From contig CM064683.1 of NCBI GenBank assembly GCA_032717465.1, positions 41,383,061-41,447,060 of the forward strand: DNA of 64,000 bases, written 5' to 3'. The stretch's first letter is position 1; each line of letters begins with the position of its first letter. The stretch comes from Coenobita brevimanus (Eukaryota > Arthropoda > Malacostraca > Decapoda > Coenobitidae). The position numbers and the translations under genes are program-made. This document shows positions 44,044-55,249 of this stretch, piece by piece. The notes below the pieces were generated by a model, which saw only the letters and a program-made list of their open reading frames with translations, did no database searches and was not told the origin of the DNA.

Positions 44044-44999
44044 GTGAGTCTTTTAGCCTTCTTAGTGCACTGACACCGTAAATTATTCTTGCACACTTCA
44101 GGTGATTTTATTCAGTAGGTATCTACATGAAAGATAGTGTCTGAGTGTGGTGTGTTCTCAGTTCAGGTCAGCTTCTTTCTTTGCAACTTCACTCCGATGA
44201 TGTCTTAGTTTATTCTTGCCATCTCCAGGTCATTTTGTTCAACTTAGACCGAAAATTTGTTTCCATAAGTGCTGTGTCTTGGTATGTTAAGCTGAGGTCT
44301 TTCTGAACCCTGTTGAGAATGGTAAGCACAGGACATATACTGTACAATATACAGTATTTTTCATTTTGTCACTTCCATCAACTTCAGAGAGGGGATGTTG
44401 GAGCCTTTAAAAACGAAACGAAACGGAGCTGGGGATTTTCCAGTTGGTGGTACATCCGTATGAGGGTATTGTGGGGCAAACTAGGTCTTTCATGAAACAC
44501 TTTTATTCTTACAAAATAGTCAAACAAAATGCCTTTCCATGTTTGTATCAGTTTAAGTCCATCCACCCTTGTTAGACTACACCTGGCCATCACCAGGCTG
44601 ATGGGGTTGGGAATCTTGGTCAAGGTAGACAAAATTCATTGTACTGTAAAGTCACATGGATGTCACTCGAGAAGAATACACTAATTCCTTGTTATAGGTT
44701 GGTCTTTTTTCGGTGTTTTTTTGCTGTACACTTCTTGAATCCAGTGCCATAGTGTCAGTGTTATTCTTGCCATCTATAGACCACTATATATGTACTTTAA
44801 GGCAGCTTTAGCCCCTTCAGTCCACTGAAGTATTTAACGTTTTGTTCTTGGTATCTCAAGACCATTTTATTCAGTTTAAAGACTACTCGTGAGCAGTTGT
44901 TGAGTAACCCTGGTCTGTCTGGTTGAGCAGACACATCAATCGCAAACAAGCAGCTACGTTGCCAGACGGAATTTGCATCTGCATCCAGTAACAGGGACG
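44044..44999. other. Possible intron with weak ~130-bp repetition
   Basis: TTATTCTTGCACACTTCAGG (44081), TTATTCTTGCCATCTCCAGG (44212), TTATTCTTGCCATCTATAGA (44762) and a TTGTTCTTGGTATCTCAAGA variant (44840) share a decayed core. The 44560-44625 part resembles the 20.4-kb repeat. No gene. Confidence 0.5.
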
Positions 45000-46965
45000 C
45001 CATAGTAGGCTGCACATCATTCTGTTATATGGTTACCACCCAGCGTTGTAAGTAAAGGGTTGCCATGGTTACGCCATAGTAGGCTGCACATCATCCTATT
45101 ATATGGTTACCACCCAGCGTTGTACAGTAAAGGGTTGCCATGGTTACTCCATAGTAGGCTGCACATCATCCTGTTATATGGTTACCACCCAGCGTTGTAC
45201 AGTAAAGGGTGGCCGTGGTTACGCCACAGTAGGCTGCACTTCATCCTGTTATATGGTTACCACCCAGCGTTGTACAGTAAAAGGTTGCCGTGGTTACGCC
45301 ATAGGCTGCACACCACCCTGCTATATGGTTACCACCCAGCGTTGTACAGTAAAGGGTTGCCATGGTTACGCCATAGGCTGCACACCATCCTGTTATATGG
45401 TTACCACCCAGCGTTGTACAGTAAAGGGTTGCCGTGGTTACGCCATAGTAGGCTGCACATCATCCTGTTATATGGTTACCACCCAGCGTTGTACAGTAAA
45501 AGGTTGCCATGGTTACGCCACAGTAGGCTGCACTTCATCATGTTATATGGTTACCACCCAGCATTGGACAGTAAAGGGTTGTCATGGTTACGCCATAGTA
45601 GGATGCACATCATCCTGCTGTTTGGTGTTATGGTTACCACCCAGCTTTGTACAGTAAAGGGTTGCCGTAATTACGCCACAGTAGGCTGCACATCATCCTG
45701 TTATATGGTTACCACCCAGCGTTGTACAGTAGTGTTGCCATGGTTACGCCACAGTAGGCTGCACATCATCCTGTTATATGGTTACCACCCAGCGTTGTAA
45801 AGGGTTGCCATGGTTACGCCATAGTAGGCTTCACATCATCCTGTTATATGGTTACCACCCAGCGTTGTACAGTAAAAGGTTGCCATGGTTACGCCATACT
45901 AGGCTGCACATCATCCTGCTGTTTGGTGTTATGGTTACCACCCAGCGTTGTACAGTAAAGGGTTGCCGTGGTTACGCCATAGTAGGCTGCACATCATCCT
46001 GCTGTTTGGTGTTATGGTTACCACCCAGCGTTGTACAGTAAAGGGTTGCCGTGGTTACGCCATAGTAGGCTGCACACCACCCTGCTATATGGTTACCACC
46101 CAGCGTTGTACAGTAAAGGGTTGCCATGGTTATGCCATAGGCTGCACACCATCCTGTTATATGGTTACCACCCAGCGTTGTACAGTAAAGGGTTGCCATG
46201 GTTATGCCATAGGCTGCACACCATCCTGTTATATGGTTACCACCCAGCGTTGTACAGTAATGGGTTGTCATGGTTACGCCATAGTAGGCTGCACATCATC
46301 CTGTTATATGGTTACCACCCAGCGTCGTACAGTAAAGGGTTGCCGTAATTACGCCACAGTAGGCTGCATATCATTCTGTTATATGGTTATCACCAAGCGT
46401 TGTAAAGGGTTGCCATGCTTACGACATAGTAGGCTTCACATCATCCTGTTATATGGTTACCACCCAGCGTTGTACAGTGAAGGGTTGCCATGGTTACGCC
46501 ACAGTAGGCTGCACATCATCCTGCTGTTTGGTGTTATGGTTACCACCCAGCGTTGTACAGTAAATGGTTGTACAGTAAAGGGTTCCCATGGTTATGCCAT
46601 AGGCTGCACATCATCCTGTTATATGGTTACCACCCAGCGTTGTACAGTAAAGGGTTGCCGTAATTACGCCACAGTAGGCTGCATTTCATTCTGTTATATG
46701 GTTACCACCCAGTATTGTACAGTAAAGGGTTGCCATGGTTACGCCATAGTAGGCTGCACATCATCCTGTTATATGGTTACCACCCAGCGTTGTAAATGGT
46801 TGCCATGGTTACGCCATAGTAGGCTGCACATCATCCTGTTATATGGTTACCACCCAGAGTTGTAAAGGGTTGCCATGGTTACGCCATAGTAGGCTGCACA
46901 TCATCCTGCTATATGGTTACCACCCAGCGTTGTAAAGGGTTGCCATGGTTACCCCATAGTAGGCT
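45000..46965. repeat. 75-bp minisatellite, about 25 units
   Basis: Unit core GGTTACCACCCAGCGTTGTA, CAGTAAAGGGTTGCCATGGT and ACGCCATAGTAGGCTGCACA, with GGTTACC at 45031, 45105, 45180 and onward at 74-75 bp. Variants include CTGTTTGGTGTTATGG in place of CTGTTATATGG, units lacking ACAGTA, and units lacking GTA before GGCTGC. A single related copy is at 15.6 kb. Confidence 0.95.
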
Positions 46966-47780
46966 GCACATCATCTATACCATAGTAGGCTGCACATCAT
47001 CTATACCATAGTAGGCTGCACATCATCTATACCATAGTAGGCTGCACATCATCTATACCATAGTAGGCTGCACATCATCTATACCATAGTAGGCTGCACA
47101 TCATCTATACCATAGTAGGCTGCACATCATCTATACCATAGTAGGCTGCACATCATCTATACCATAGTAGGCTGCACATCATCTATACCATAGTAGGCTG
47201 CACATCATCTATACCATAGTAGGCTGCACATCATCTATACCATAGTAGGCTGCACATCATCTATACCATTGTAGGCTGCACATCATCTATACCATAGTAG
47301 GCTGCACATCATCTATACCATAGTAGGCTGCACATCATCTATACCATAGTAGGCTGCACATCATCTATACCATAGTAGGCTGCACATCATCTATACCATA
47401 GTAGGCTGCACATCATCTATACCATAGTAGGCTGCACATCATCTATACCATAGTAGGCTGCACATCATCTATACCATAGTAGGCTGCACATCATCTATAC
47501 CATAGTAGGCTGCACATCATCTATACCATAGTAGGCTGCACATCATCTGTACCATAGTAGGCTGCACATCATCTATACCATAGTAGGCTGCACATCATCT
47601 GTACCATAGTAGGCTGCACATCATCTGTACCATAGTAGGCTGCACATCATCTGTACCATAGTAGGCTGCACATCATCTGTACCATAGTAGGCTGCACATC
47701 ATCTGTACCATAGTAGGCTGCACATCATCTGTACCATAGTAGGCTGCACATCATCTATACCATAGTAGGCTGCACATCGT
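46966..47780. repeat. 26-bp array derived from the 75-bp unit, ~31 units
   Basis: Unit CTATACCATAGTAGGCTGCA plus CATCAT, 26 bp, highly regular. It is a subsegment of the 75-bp unit (CCATAGTAGGCTGCACATCA). Units with CTGTACC cluster at 47548-47755. Regular spacing with no unique spacers excludes a CRISPR array. Confidence 0.97.
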
Positions 47781-48060
47781 GCTGCTGTTTGGTGTTATGG
47801 TTACCGGGTACCAGCCACTATAGTAAAGGGTTTCTTTGGTTACAGGAAACCAATGGGCTTGTCACTCAGTGTAGAGACACCTGAAGTGGAAAGAAGAGTA
47901 ATAAAAAGCAACAGGAAGGATGGGAATAGCAGGAAGAGAAGAGGCCAGACACTAAAAGGGAATGACAGGTGAAGGAAGAGGTAGGCAGCACTAGATCAAG
48001 TGAATGACCGTGGGGCAGACACCAAAAGGGAATGATGAATGAAAGAGGAAGTTGGCAGCA
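47781..48060. repeat. Right edge of parent repeat and lead-in to 96-bp repeat
   Basis: TTGGTTACAGGAAACCAATG and GCTTGTCACTCAGTGTAGAG match 15640-15675. From about 47935 GGGCAGACACCAAAAGGGAA-type phrases start the next repeat. Confidence 0.7.
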
Positions 48061-48307
48061 CTACATCAGGTGGGTGGATGGTAGTGGGCAGCAGCCACCA
48101 CTGCACCCGGGTATAGTAAAGGCATTAAAGAAGGTTATACTGTACTGTAGGCAGCACTACATCAAGTGAGTGGATGGTAGTGGGCAGCAGCCACCACTGC
48201 ACCCGGGTATAGTAAAGGCATTAAAGAAGGTTATACTGTACTGTAGGCAGCACTACATCAAGTGAGTGGATGGTAGTGGGCAGCAGCCACCACTGCACCC
48301 GGGTATA
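48061..48307. repeat. 96-bp tandem repeat, interrupted third unit
   Basis: GGCATTAAAGAAGGTTATAC occurs at 48121 and 48217 (96 bp). GCAGCACTACATCAnGTGnG and CACTGCACCCGGGTATA complete the unit. The third unit is cut by the element at 48308 and resumes at 49059 (TAGTAAAGGCAGTAAAGAAG). Confidence 0.9.
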
Positions 48308-48473
48308 TAGTCTCACCAATCTAAAACCAAGGTTTGAGTGGAGTCCAGCCGGGGATTTCCCGGCGTACAGCGTTGCCTTGTTTCCTATACTCTGATTGGC
48401 TAGTGGCTGACCTGACACCGTTAGAGTTCGTCCGCTCACACCTCGCCACCTGGCCTGACATGACTTCACCCAC

Positions 48474-48514
<41 letters not shown>

Positions 48515-49058
48515 TGTATGAGCGTGTGTGTAAAGACAAACTAATTTAAGTCATAAATATAATTTAAGTTATATATATAACAGAAAGTGAACAGTGGAAG
48601 CACGTGACAGAAGCTTAAATATCCCTCCAATGGATCAATTCCCAGTATGGGCCTGGATGTTGCCGCTCGTGAGTGTTTTAACTTATTTATTTCTATTAAG
48701 AAAATAGCGTATGTTCTACTGATTCTTCAAATTATATTATAAACGTAATTGTTACATTACTTACCCAACTTAGAACTAACGTGAAAGTCGGTAAAAGTAG
48801 CTACATTTTTTTCAGCAACACTGTAAAATATGTATGCCACGTTTCTTTATTGATGTACAAGAGCCATATGCATTACAAGTTTACCTTCCTTTGATATGCT
48901 AGAATACTTACGTTTATATTGTACTAGTATGTGTGTACCTATCTGTGATGCCTATTACATATATAACAGAATCTACTCATCGCTCGTTTAAGAAGTATGG
49001 CATAGCTGCACCCAGCGCCAGACCCCACCCGAACCTTGGTTTTAGATTGGTGAGACTA
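48308..49058. mobile_element. 751-bp TIR element (MITE), TA-flanked
   Basis: Left end TAGTCTCACCAATCTAAAAC then CAAGGTT; the right end is its exact complement over 27 bp and continues with few mismatches to about 41 bp. TA precedes and follows. The uninterrupted 96-bp units next door show the empty site (GGGTATAGTAAAG). The interior has a GT run (48476-48510) and no transposase. TA duplication suggests Tc1/mariner-type mobilisation, though other superfamilies also target TA. Confidence 0.9.
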
Positions 49059-49154
49059 TAGTAAAGGCAGTAAAGAAGGTTATACAGTATGTAACCTCGC
49101 CAGTTTGAAGTCTGTCCTAAGCTGAATATAAACACCTGAGGCAGCAAGAATATC
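49059..49154. other. Remainder of 96-bp unit
   Basis: Continuation of the split tandem unit up to about 49110, then a short spacer. Confidence 0.6.
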
Positions 49155-49397
49155 TGAAGCATAGGTTGGGCCACGTGGACACGATGGACAATGAGAGACT
49201 GGCTAGGAGAGTATGTGAGTGAGGTGAAGGGGGAGACCAAGAATGAGATGGATGAATGGAATGGAGAAATATAGGAGAGAAGTGGGTGTGAGTTGGAGGG
49301 AGGGAAGTCAAATGGCAGAGGACAGAGCAACGTGGAGGTAATTTGCTTGTGGCTACTCCTTACAGGATTAAGTCATGTGGTAATAGATAGATAGATG
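49155..49397 (+). mobile_element. LINE family C 3' end copy
   Basis: TTGGGCCACGTGGACACGAT, AGACTGGCTAGGAGAGTATG, and after a gap CTCCTTACAGGATTAAGTCA with a GATA tail at 49384-49395. Confidence 0.75.
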
Positions 49398-49697
49398 TCA
49401 CCGGATTGAAGGGGTTTTATTTTCAATAGTTTACAGACAAAAGCCCAATACAGTTCCATTTGTAACTATAAAGCTGATTTGCCACTTTGCTTTAGTGGTG
49501 GAGAGGGACGCCTTCATGTGGTGACACTGATATGTCTGGGCGGCTACACTGCATGGTTAAATAACACCCCCAGCTACTGCCCTGCCCCCCGAAAGGTGAG
49601 AAAGGCAACAGATGAACGTGGCTATACAGCAATATTACCACTACCACTACCACCACCACCATCACCACTACTACCACAACTACTACTACTGCTGCTG

Positions 49698-49737
<40 letters not shown>

Positions 49738-49849
49738 CTAGCACTGCCAAGTTTCCCCTAATTTAACCACATTCCTCCTTGCAGGGAAAAACTCCTTATT
49801 TATTTTAAACCTTTACCTGATAATGAGAACCTCCAGTAATTAGTGAACA
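49398..49849. other. Small dispersed repeat and ACT microsatellite
   Basis: GGAGAGGGACGCCTTCATGT (49499) parallels 43033. ACT/ACC/GCT triplets run from 49632 to 49738. No gene. Confidence 0.6.
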
Positions 49850-50118
49850 TCTTTTAGTCGTTATTCTCTCCCTTATTGTCTTCTCACTAGACTTTTTTAC
49901 CTTTGCTTATCATGTGTCTTGGCATTGAAATAGTGCCATATGGTGTTTGACAGGCGCTAAGAATGCAATATTGAATTCAGTTAAGTAAACAACCTTTAAT
50001 CATTTTTCTCTCCCTTACTGTCTTCTCCAGTATATTACCTTTGCTTATCATGTGTCTTGGCTGTGAATTACTGCCATATGGTCTTTGACAGGCGCTGGGA
50101 ATCCAGTATTCAGTTCAG
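49850..50118. repeat. 138-bp tandem duplication
   Basis: ACCTTTGCTTATCATGTGTC occurs at 49899 and 50037. Flanking CTCTCCCTTAnTGTCTTCTC and GACAGGCGCTnnGAAT words keep the same spacing. Confidence 0.85.
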
Positions 50119-50154
50119 TGCCACCTTATTCTATCTGTTGGTATTTGTCCCCAG

Positions 50155-50290
50155 GTGGCATGATGGTTGTGTGCAGCAGTTTGGTGCAGAATAGTGGCCA
50201 TACGTGATGGGTGGTGAAGGCCAGATGGACGTACTGGTGGAGAAGGCCAGATGGACGACTCGTTACCATGTCAACCACCTGATGCTTACC
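50155..50290 (+). CDS. Candidate host exon with in-frame ATG (unknown protein)
   Basis: The acceptor TTTGTCCCCAG ends at 50154 and the donor ACC/GTGAGC begins at 50291. An ATG at 50207 opens exactly 28 codons, MGGEGQMDVLVEKARWTTRY then HVNHLMLT, ending in phase 0. AAGGCCAGATGGACG occurs twice inside (about 50217 and 50243). A TAG at 50192 blocks read-through from the 43.9-kb candidate in the only phase-compatible join. I do not recognise the protein, and the exon is supported only by splice-site quality and composition. Confidence 0.28.
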
Positions 50291-50424
50291 GTGAGCATTT
50301 TCTTTGTTATAGACTTTTATTTTTACTTCTGTTTTTTGTAAGCTTATTCATATATTCGACAGATTTTATTATTATGTACTAGTGGTAAAATATATAGGCC
50401 TTTTCAATTTGTCAACTTTTTTTT
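50291..50424. other. Spacer (possible intron start)
   Basis: AT-rich, nothing recognised. Confidence 0.3.
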
Positions 50425-50645
50425 TATCTGTCTATCTATCGCCAGACACCTTAATCCCGTAAGGGGTGGCCACAAATAAATCGCCTCCATGTCGCCCTGT
50501 CCTCCGCCATTTCGCTGCCCTGCTCCCAACTCACATCCCCTTCTCTCATATACCTCTCCACTCCATCTCATCCTTGGCCTCCACCTCTCTCACATACACT
50601 CTCCTCGTTAGTCTTTCGCTCACTATCCTGTCCATCCTCTTGATA
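50425..50645 (-). mobile_element. LINE family C 3' end, minus strand
   Basis: TATCTATC run, CGCCAGACACCTTAATCCCG, GGGGTGGCCACAAATAAATC, ending near CTCCTCGTTAGTCTTTCGCT. Confidence 0.85.
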
Positions 50646-51150
50646 CCGGTAATACTCGCAAGTCATGATGGTTGGGTGGGTTGCAGTGATGTAAGTGGCT
50701 GCCCGTGGGTTAGAGAGAGAGAGAGAGAGCAGGAGAAGAAACTGCAGCATAGTTAAGAGATGTGATTTAGAGAGAGAGGGAGGGAGTGAGAGTGCCCATA
50801 AGATAGAGTAGAAGAAACTGAGCGTGGTTAAGAGATAGGATTTAGAGAGTGAGAGAGAGGGGGCATGAGTTAGAGTGAAGAAGAAACTGCAGTGTGGTTA
50901 AGAGATGCGATGTGGAGAGAGAGTGTTAGTGAGAGTGCCTGTGAGTTAGAGAGAGGAGAAGAAACTGCAGCATGGTTAAGTACCGGTATTATGATTAGAG
51001 AGAGAGAGTGAGAATGGCCACGAGTTAGTAGTAGAAGAAACTGCAGTATGGTTAAGAAATATGTTTAGAGAGAGAGAGAGAGAGAGTGGCCATGAGTGAG
51101 AGAGAGAGTAGGAGAAGAAACTGCAGTATTGTTAAGAGATATGGTTGATG
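50646..51150. repeat. GA-rich tandem repeat, ~71-83-bp units
   Basis: GAAGAAACTG occurs at about 50734, 50811, 50882, 50957, 51030 and 51113. Each unit has GCAGnATGGTTAAGAnAT and then a GA run of variable length. Confidence 0.85.
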
Positions 51151-51349
51151 GAGAGGTAAGGATGGCAGGCCCAGACGTAACCCTGGCCACCAGTTCACAG
51201 TACAATTGATCCTGTTGGTGTTTATATATCATGTTGGTGTTGGCACTGACCACACTCCTGTATACTGTATAGTGTTGTAAGGTGTATTTGGCAACACAAT
51301 ACCCGATATTTGTAGTAGCTGGGTTTCTGTTTAAATACCGTCATTACTA
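51151..51349. other. Short spacer
   Basis: Nothing recognised. Confidence 0.3.
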
Positions 51350-51664
51350 CTATTATAATTACCGCCGCCACCACCGCTCCCCATTATCATCATCATCATC
51401 ATCATCTCCTCTTCCTCCTTCTCCACCGTCATCATCATCATCATCATTATTACCACCACCATCATTATCATCATCATCACCTCCTCTTCCTCCTTCTCCA
51501 CCGTCATCATCATCATCATCATCGTCATCGTTGTCACCACCACCACCACCATTATCATCATCATCACCTCTTCTTCCTTCTCCATCACCATCATCACCAT
51601 CAATATTACCACCACCACCACACCATTATCATCATCATTGGCATACAGTTAATGTGTCCTGAAG

Positions 51665-51710
<46 letters not shown>

Positions 51711-51712
51711 GG
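51350..51712. repeat. ATC/ACC/CTC trinucleotide array and ATT run
   Basis: CACCTCCTCTTCCTCCTTCT-type phrases recur between ATC runs. A pure ATT run spans 51668-51708. Pro/Ser- or Met/Val-rich translations are artefacts. Confidence 0.9.
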
Positions 51713-51899
51713 TATATTTCTATATCAGTGTTTTCATCTGGGGCACAGGGTCACTCACAGCTTGAATACTTAGTTGTGGTGACGTGAAATTCGAATGAGT
51801 CTCCTTGGTTACTAGTCAAATCAACCCTCCAAACTGACTACACTTGGCTATCAACCCAGCTGAAATGGGATAGCGATCATTATCAGATTAGAATATACG
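51713..51899. repeat. Diverged relative of the 20.4-kb 123-bp repeat
   Basis: CTCCTTGGTTACTAGTCAAA and CTGACTACACTTGGCTATCA match units at 20.39-20.55 kb. Confidence 0.6.
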
Positions 51900-52100
51900 T
51901 CTATCTATCTATCTATTGTCAGACGCCTTGTTCCCGTAAGGGATGGCAACAAACAAATCGCCTCCATGTCGCCCTGTCCCCCTCCATTTCACTGCCTTCC
52001 TCCCAGCTCACACCCCACTCTCTTATATGCCTCTCCGCTCCATCCCTCCATCTCATCCTCGGCCTCCCCACCCCCCTCTCTCTCTCTCTCTCTCCCCTAC
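51900..52100 (-). mobile_element. LINE family C 3' end, minus strand
   Basis: CTATCTATC tail, GTCAGACGCCTTGTTCCCGT, AACAAACAAATCGCCTCCAT, then coding down to the CT run at 52076-52094. Confidence 0.8.
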
Positions 52101-52375
52101 CAGCAAGGAGAGGTGGTCTCCATGGTAACGCAGACTCACTGTCTTATACCAACTTTTATTTCGTAATAGCTCTACCTTAGCGATTTATTCTGCTAATTAC
52201 ACCTCAGTCTCCCTGTTTATGTTATTGATGAAAACTCCATGTTAGTGATGGGAAGGATAAATATTAAGGTGTAATAGGGAAAATAAATCGCTGAGGAGCA
52301 GGTGTTGCGGAGTCTCCTGTGTTCCCTATAGAATTCGCTCTTGTCACATCGGAGTAAAATCGTCTGGAGGTGGCA
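52101..52375. mobile_element. MITE family M plus X-box-like TIR tip
   Basis: 52160-52320 has facing ends: TACCTTAGCGATTTATTCTG with ATTACACCTCAG at the left, and at the right TTAAGGTGTAATAGGG with AAATAAATCGCTGAGGAGCA. At 52115-52135 TCTCCATGGTAACGCAGACT resembles the outer end of the long-TIR element at 55.85 kb. Confidence 0.75.
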
Positions 52376-52482
52376 GGAATAATAATAATAATAATAATAA
52401 TAACAATAACACTGATAATAATAATAATAATAACAATAATAATAATAATAACACTAATAATAATAATAATAATAATAATAAA
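52376..52482. repeat. AAT/AAC microsatellite
   Basis: AAT runs broken by AACAATAACACT phrases. Confidence 0.9.
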
Positions 52483-52697
52483 CACTATACGTATTCCTTC
52501 TACTCAGAATTGGCCTAAAATTGCCACTGTCCACCTTGAGCGCTGAGTTATAACAGCAGGTCAGCATTAAAATATGATGCGAGTCACGAAGAAGTGCTGT
52601 GGCCAGGATGTACAGCCACAGTATTGTCTTTTTCTGGCACCGAGCTTCGTGAAATAAGCCGTGAAAGACAGACAACCTGGGCCATCAATCAATCAAG
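52483..52697. other. Short spacer
   Basis: Nothing recognised. Confidence 0.3.
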
Positions 52698-52872
52698 TAG
52701 GCTTCGTAACACCCATCCTTTAGCGATTTATTCTGGCTATAACACCTCAGCATTGTTTTGTTTAGTAATTATATGGTTTTAATACAGTTTACATCAGTAA
52801 CATGCATATAGGTACTGAGGTGTGGAGTGCGGAATAAGTGGCCAAGGTAGAGGTGTTACGAAATAAAGCTTA
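52698..52872. mobile_element. MITE family M copy
   Basis: Left end GGCTTCGTAACACCCATCCT then TTAGCGATTTATTCTGGCTA; right end ACTGAGGTGTGGAGTGCGGA, AAGGTAGAGGTGTTACGAAA, its near complement. About 170 bp. Confidence 0.8.
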
Positions 52873-53164
52873 TCCTCGTGGGGTCTATGCCTCCTCCATT
52901 TTACCTGCACCTCGCAATGTGGAAGGACTCTGTTCCCACCCTGGCCAGGCGCTGATTGCCAAGGCGTCTTCTTGCATGTGCTTGATGGGTCTGCTCCCCC
53001 CCCCACACACACACACCGAGATAAAGTAACAGGATCAACAATAAATGTGAAGTATTTGTAATTAATAAGAGGTTGAGGAGGTGGTGGCATTGGCGGCGGT
53101 GTTGGACAATTAGTTATATTGGTCAGTCCATCCAAGTTATTTTGGTGCTGTATGTAACAAAACT
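52873..53164. other. Unassigned spacer
   Basis: No gene or element recognised in about 290 bp. Confidence 0.35.
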
Positions 53165-53365
53165 GTTGTATATACCATACACACCATATACCATACACAC
53201 CATATACCATACACACCATATACCATACACACCATATACCATACACACCATATACCATACACACCATATACCATACACACCATATACCATACACCATATA
53301 CCATACACACCATATACCATGCACACCATATACCATACACACCATATACCATACACACCATATGC
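53165..53365. repeat. 16-bp minisatellite, ~13 units
   Basis: Unit TATACCATACACACCA, one unit shortened to 11 bp and one with a C-for-A or G change. Met/Cys/Trp-rich translations are artefacts. Confidence 0.95.
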
Positions 53366-53568
53366 AACACATCTAATTATAGCCCATAACAAGTCTATAC
53401 ATAAATAAATTGGAAAAGCATATACATTGCTATGAAACACTAGCCTCAATAAAGTGTACTAGTAGTAATTGTAGATGTTAAAGAGTATGATGCTAGTTGG
53501 TGTGTGTGTGTGTGTGTGTGTACTATGAGGGTATTTAATTCTAGATGTTATGTTAAGAGTATGCATGA

Positions 53569-53618
<50 letters not shown>

Positions 53619-53718
53619 GAGGGCATTGAATTAATAAGTGCCAGTATACACGCGTGGGATAATTAACTCCATGTTTAATTAATAGGTATACATGATTATT
53701 TCCTCTGTCTCATTTCAG
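53366..53718. repeat. GT microsatellites in a small duplication
   Basis: GT runs at 53498-53521 and 53572-53614 follow related GATGTTA...GAGTATG phrases. Confidence 0.7.
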
Positions 53719-53788
53719 CACACTCACTGCCATCCCCACGCCCACACCAGCAGCCTGAGCCGTCTCCGCAACACACAAGGGCCTGCAG
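53719..53788 (+). CDS. Candidate internal host exon (weak)
   Basis: A 70-bp segment after a strong acceptor (CTCTGTCTCATTTCAG ending 53718) and before a strong donor (GCAG/GTGAGT at 53789). Two frames are open: one gives HTHCHPHAHTSSLSRL and onward and would join in phase 0 to the 50.2-kb candidate, the other is Pro/Gln-rich. Too short to judge, and the protein is not recognised. Confidence 0.22.
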
Positions 53789-53804
53789 GTGAGTTGGCAG
53801 TGTA

Positions 53805-54243
<439 letters not shown>

Positions 54244-54284
54244 ACCAGGTGTAATATGATGAGTAATTAGCTGAGGTGGCATAG

Positions 54285-54468
54285 TAGGCTTCTTAACACC
54301 CATCCTTTAGTGATTTATTCTGTCTATAACACCTTGACATTGTCTTGATTAGTAATTATATGGTTTTAATATAAATATAGTTAACATCATTAACCTGCAT
54401 AAAGATGCTGAGGTGTGGAGTGCTGAATAAGTTGCCAAGGTAGAGGTGTTACGAAATAAAGTCAGTTG
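54285..54468. mobile_element. MITE family M copy
   Basis: Nearly the same element as 52698-52872: GGCTTCTTAACACCCATCCT to AAGGTAGAGGTGTTACGAAA, about 175 bp. Confidence 0.85.
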
Positions 54469-54477
54469 GAGTACCAC

Positions 54478-55090
54478 CGTGAGTCTGCGTTGCCATGGAC
54501 ACCATAGGCTTTCCCGCCAACACCACCGTCCCTGTCAGCAATTCCTCTTCCGGGGGGTGGGGGGGGCACTTTTCCGTGGCAGTTATTATCAATAATTCAG
54601 TTGTACAGTTGTGTGGCTGCATTTAGCGGTTCTTTGTACAGGGTAACGGCAGGGAAGCCAGCGGTGTTATAGACATTTTTATAAAGGTTCAGGATTATTG
54701 TACATGTTGTATTTTATGTAACATGATTATGTGTTAGCTGAGATCTCAAAGAAAATCACTATTGCTAATAAGGCCAGATTAAAATTCCAAGCATTGGGTC
54801 AGTAAATATATGATATATACAGTATAACGAACAGCACATCAGAAAGGACACTTTGGCCATTTTGTCCTTACATAATTAATCATGCCATGGAATATCCAGA
54901 TTCCCCACACACCCCTCCCAATTACCAACTCCTGAGAGAGAGAGAGAGAGAGAGCGCAACGTGCCCCTCCTGTCTCCTCGGTGGCCCACACAGAAATGAT
55001 ATTTTAACTTCCGTGTGTGTGTGTTTGGTACAGGGGAGTGGGTACAGGGTCATTACAACACTGGCATCATTTATGTATCGCGTTTATACC
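54478..55090. repeat. Diverged piece of the long-TIR element
   Basis: GAGTCTGCGTTGCCATGGAC and TTTCCCGCCAACACCACCGT at the left, and at 54960-55085 CCTGTCTCCTCGGTGGCCCA with GAAATGATATTTTAACTTCC, parallel 55850-56040. A G run at 54553-54567 and a GA run at 54930-54952 lie between. Confidence 0.6.
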
Positions 55091-55249
55091 TAAATAAGTA
55101 TATTAAAGGCAAAAGTATTGGTGTTACAGTGGTGCCAAGTTAAACAGCAATACTGTCATCCCACATCGGTCTGACAAGCAAAGGAAAGCAACTCAGGTTT
55201 GTGGTTCAAGTGATATTGAAGGCTTATATTGTCAGAGTAATGCGTCAAA
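55091..55249. other. Lead-in to 52-bp array
   Basis: Contains a possible B-box partner (minus strand GTTTGACGC at about 55245) for the A-box-like array units. Confidence 0.35.

Noticed and set aside
46966..47780. CRISPR-like regularity of the 26-bp array
   Set aside because: There are no unique spacers between repeats, units are head-to-tail, and the setting is eukaryotic.
48350..48362. NF-kappa-B-like site GGGGATTTCC in the 751-bp element
   Set aside because: A ten-base match is expected by chance at this scale and nothing else supports a regulatory role.
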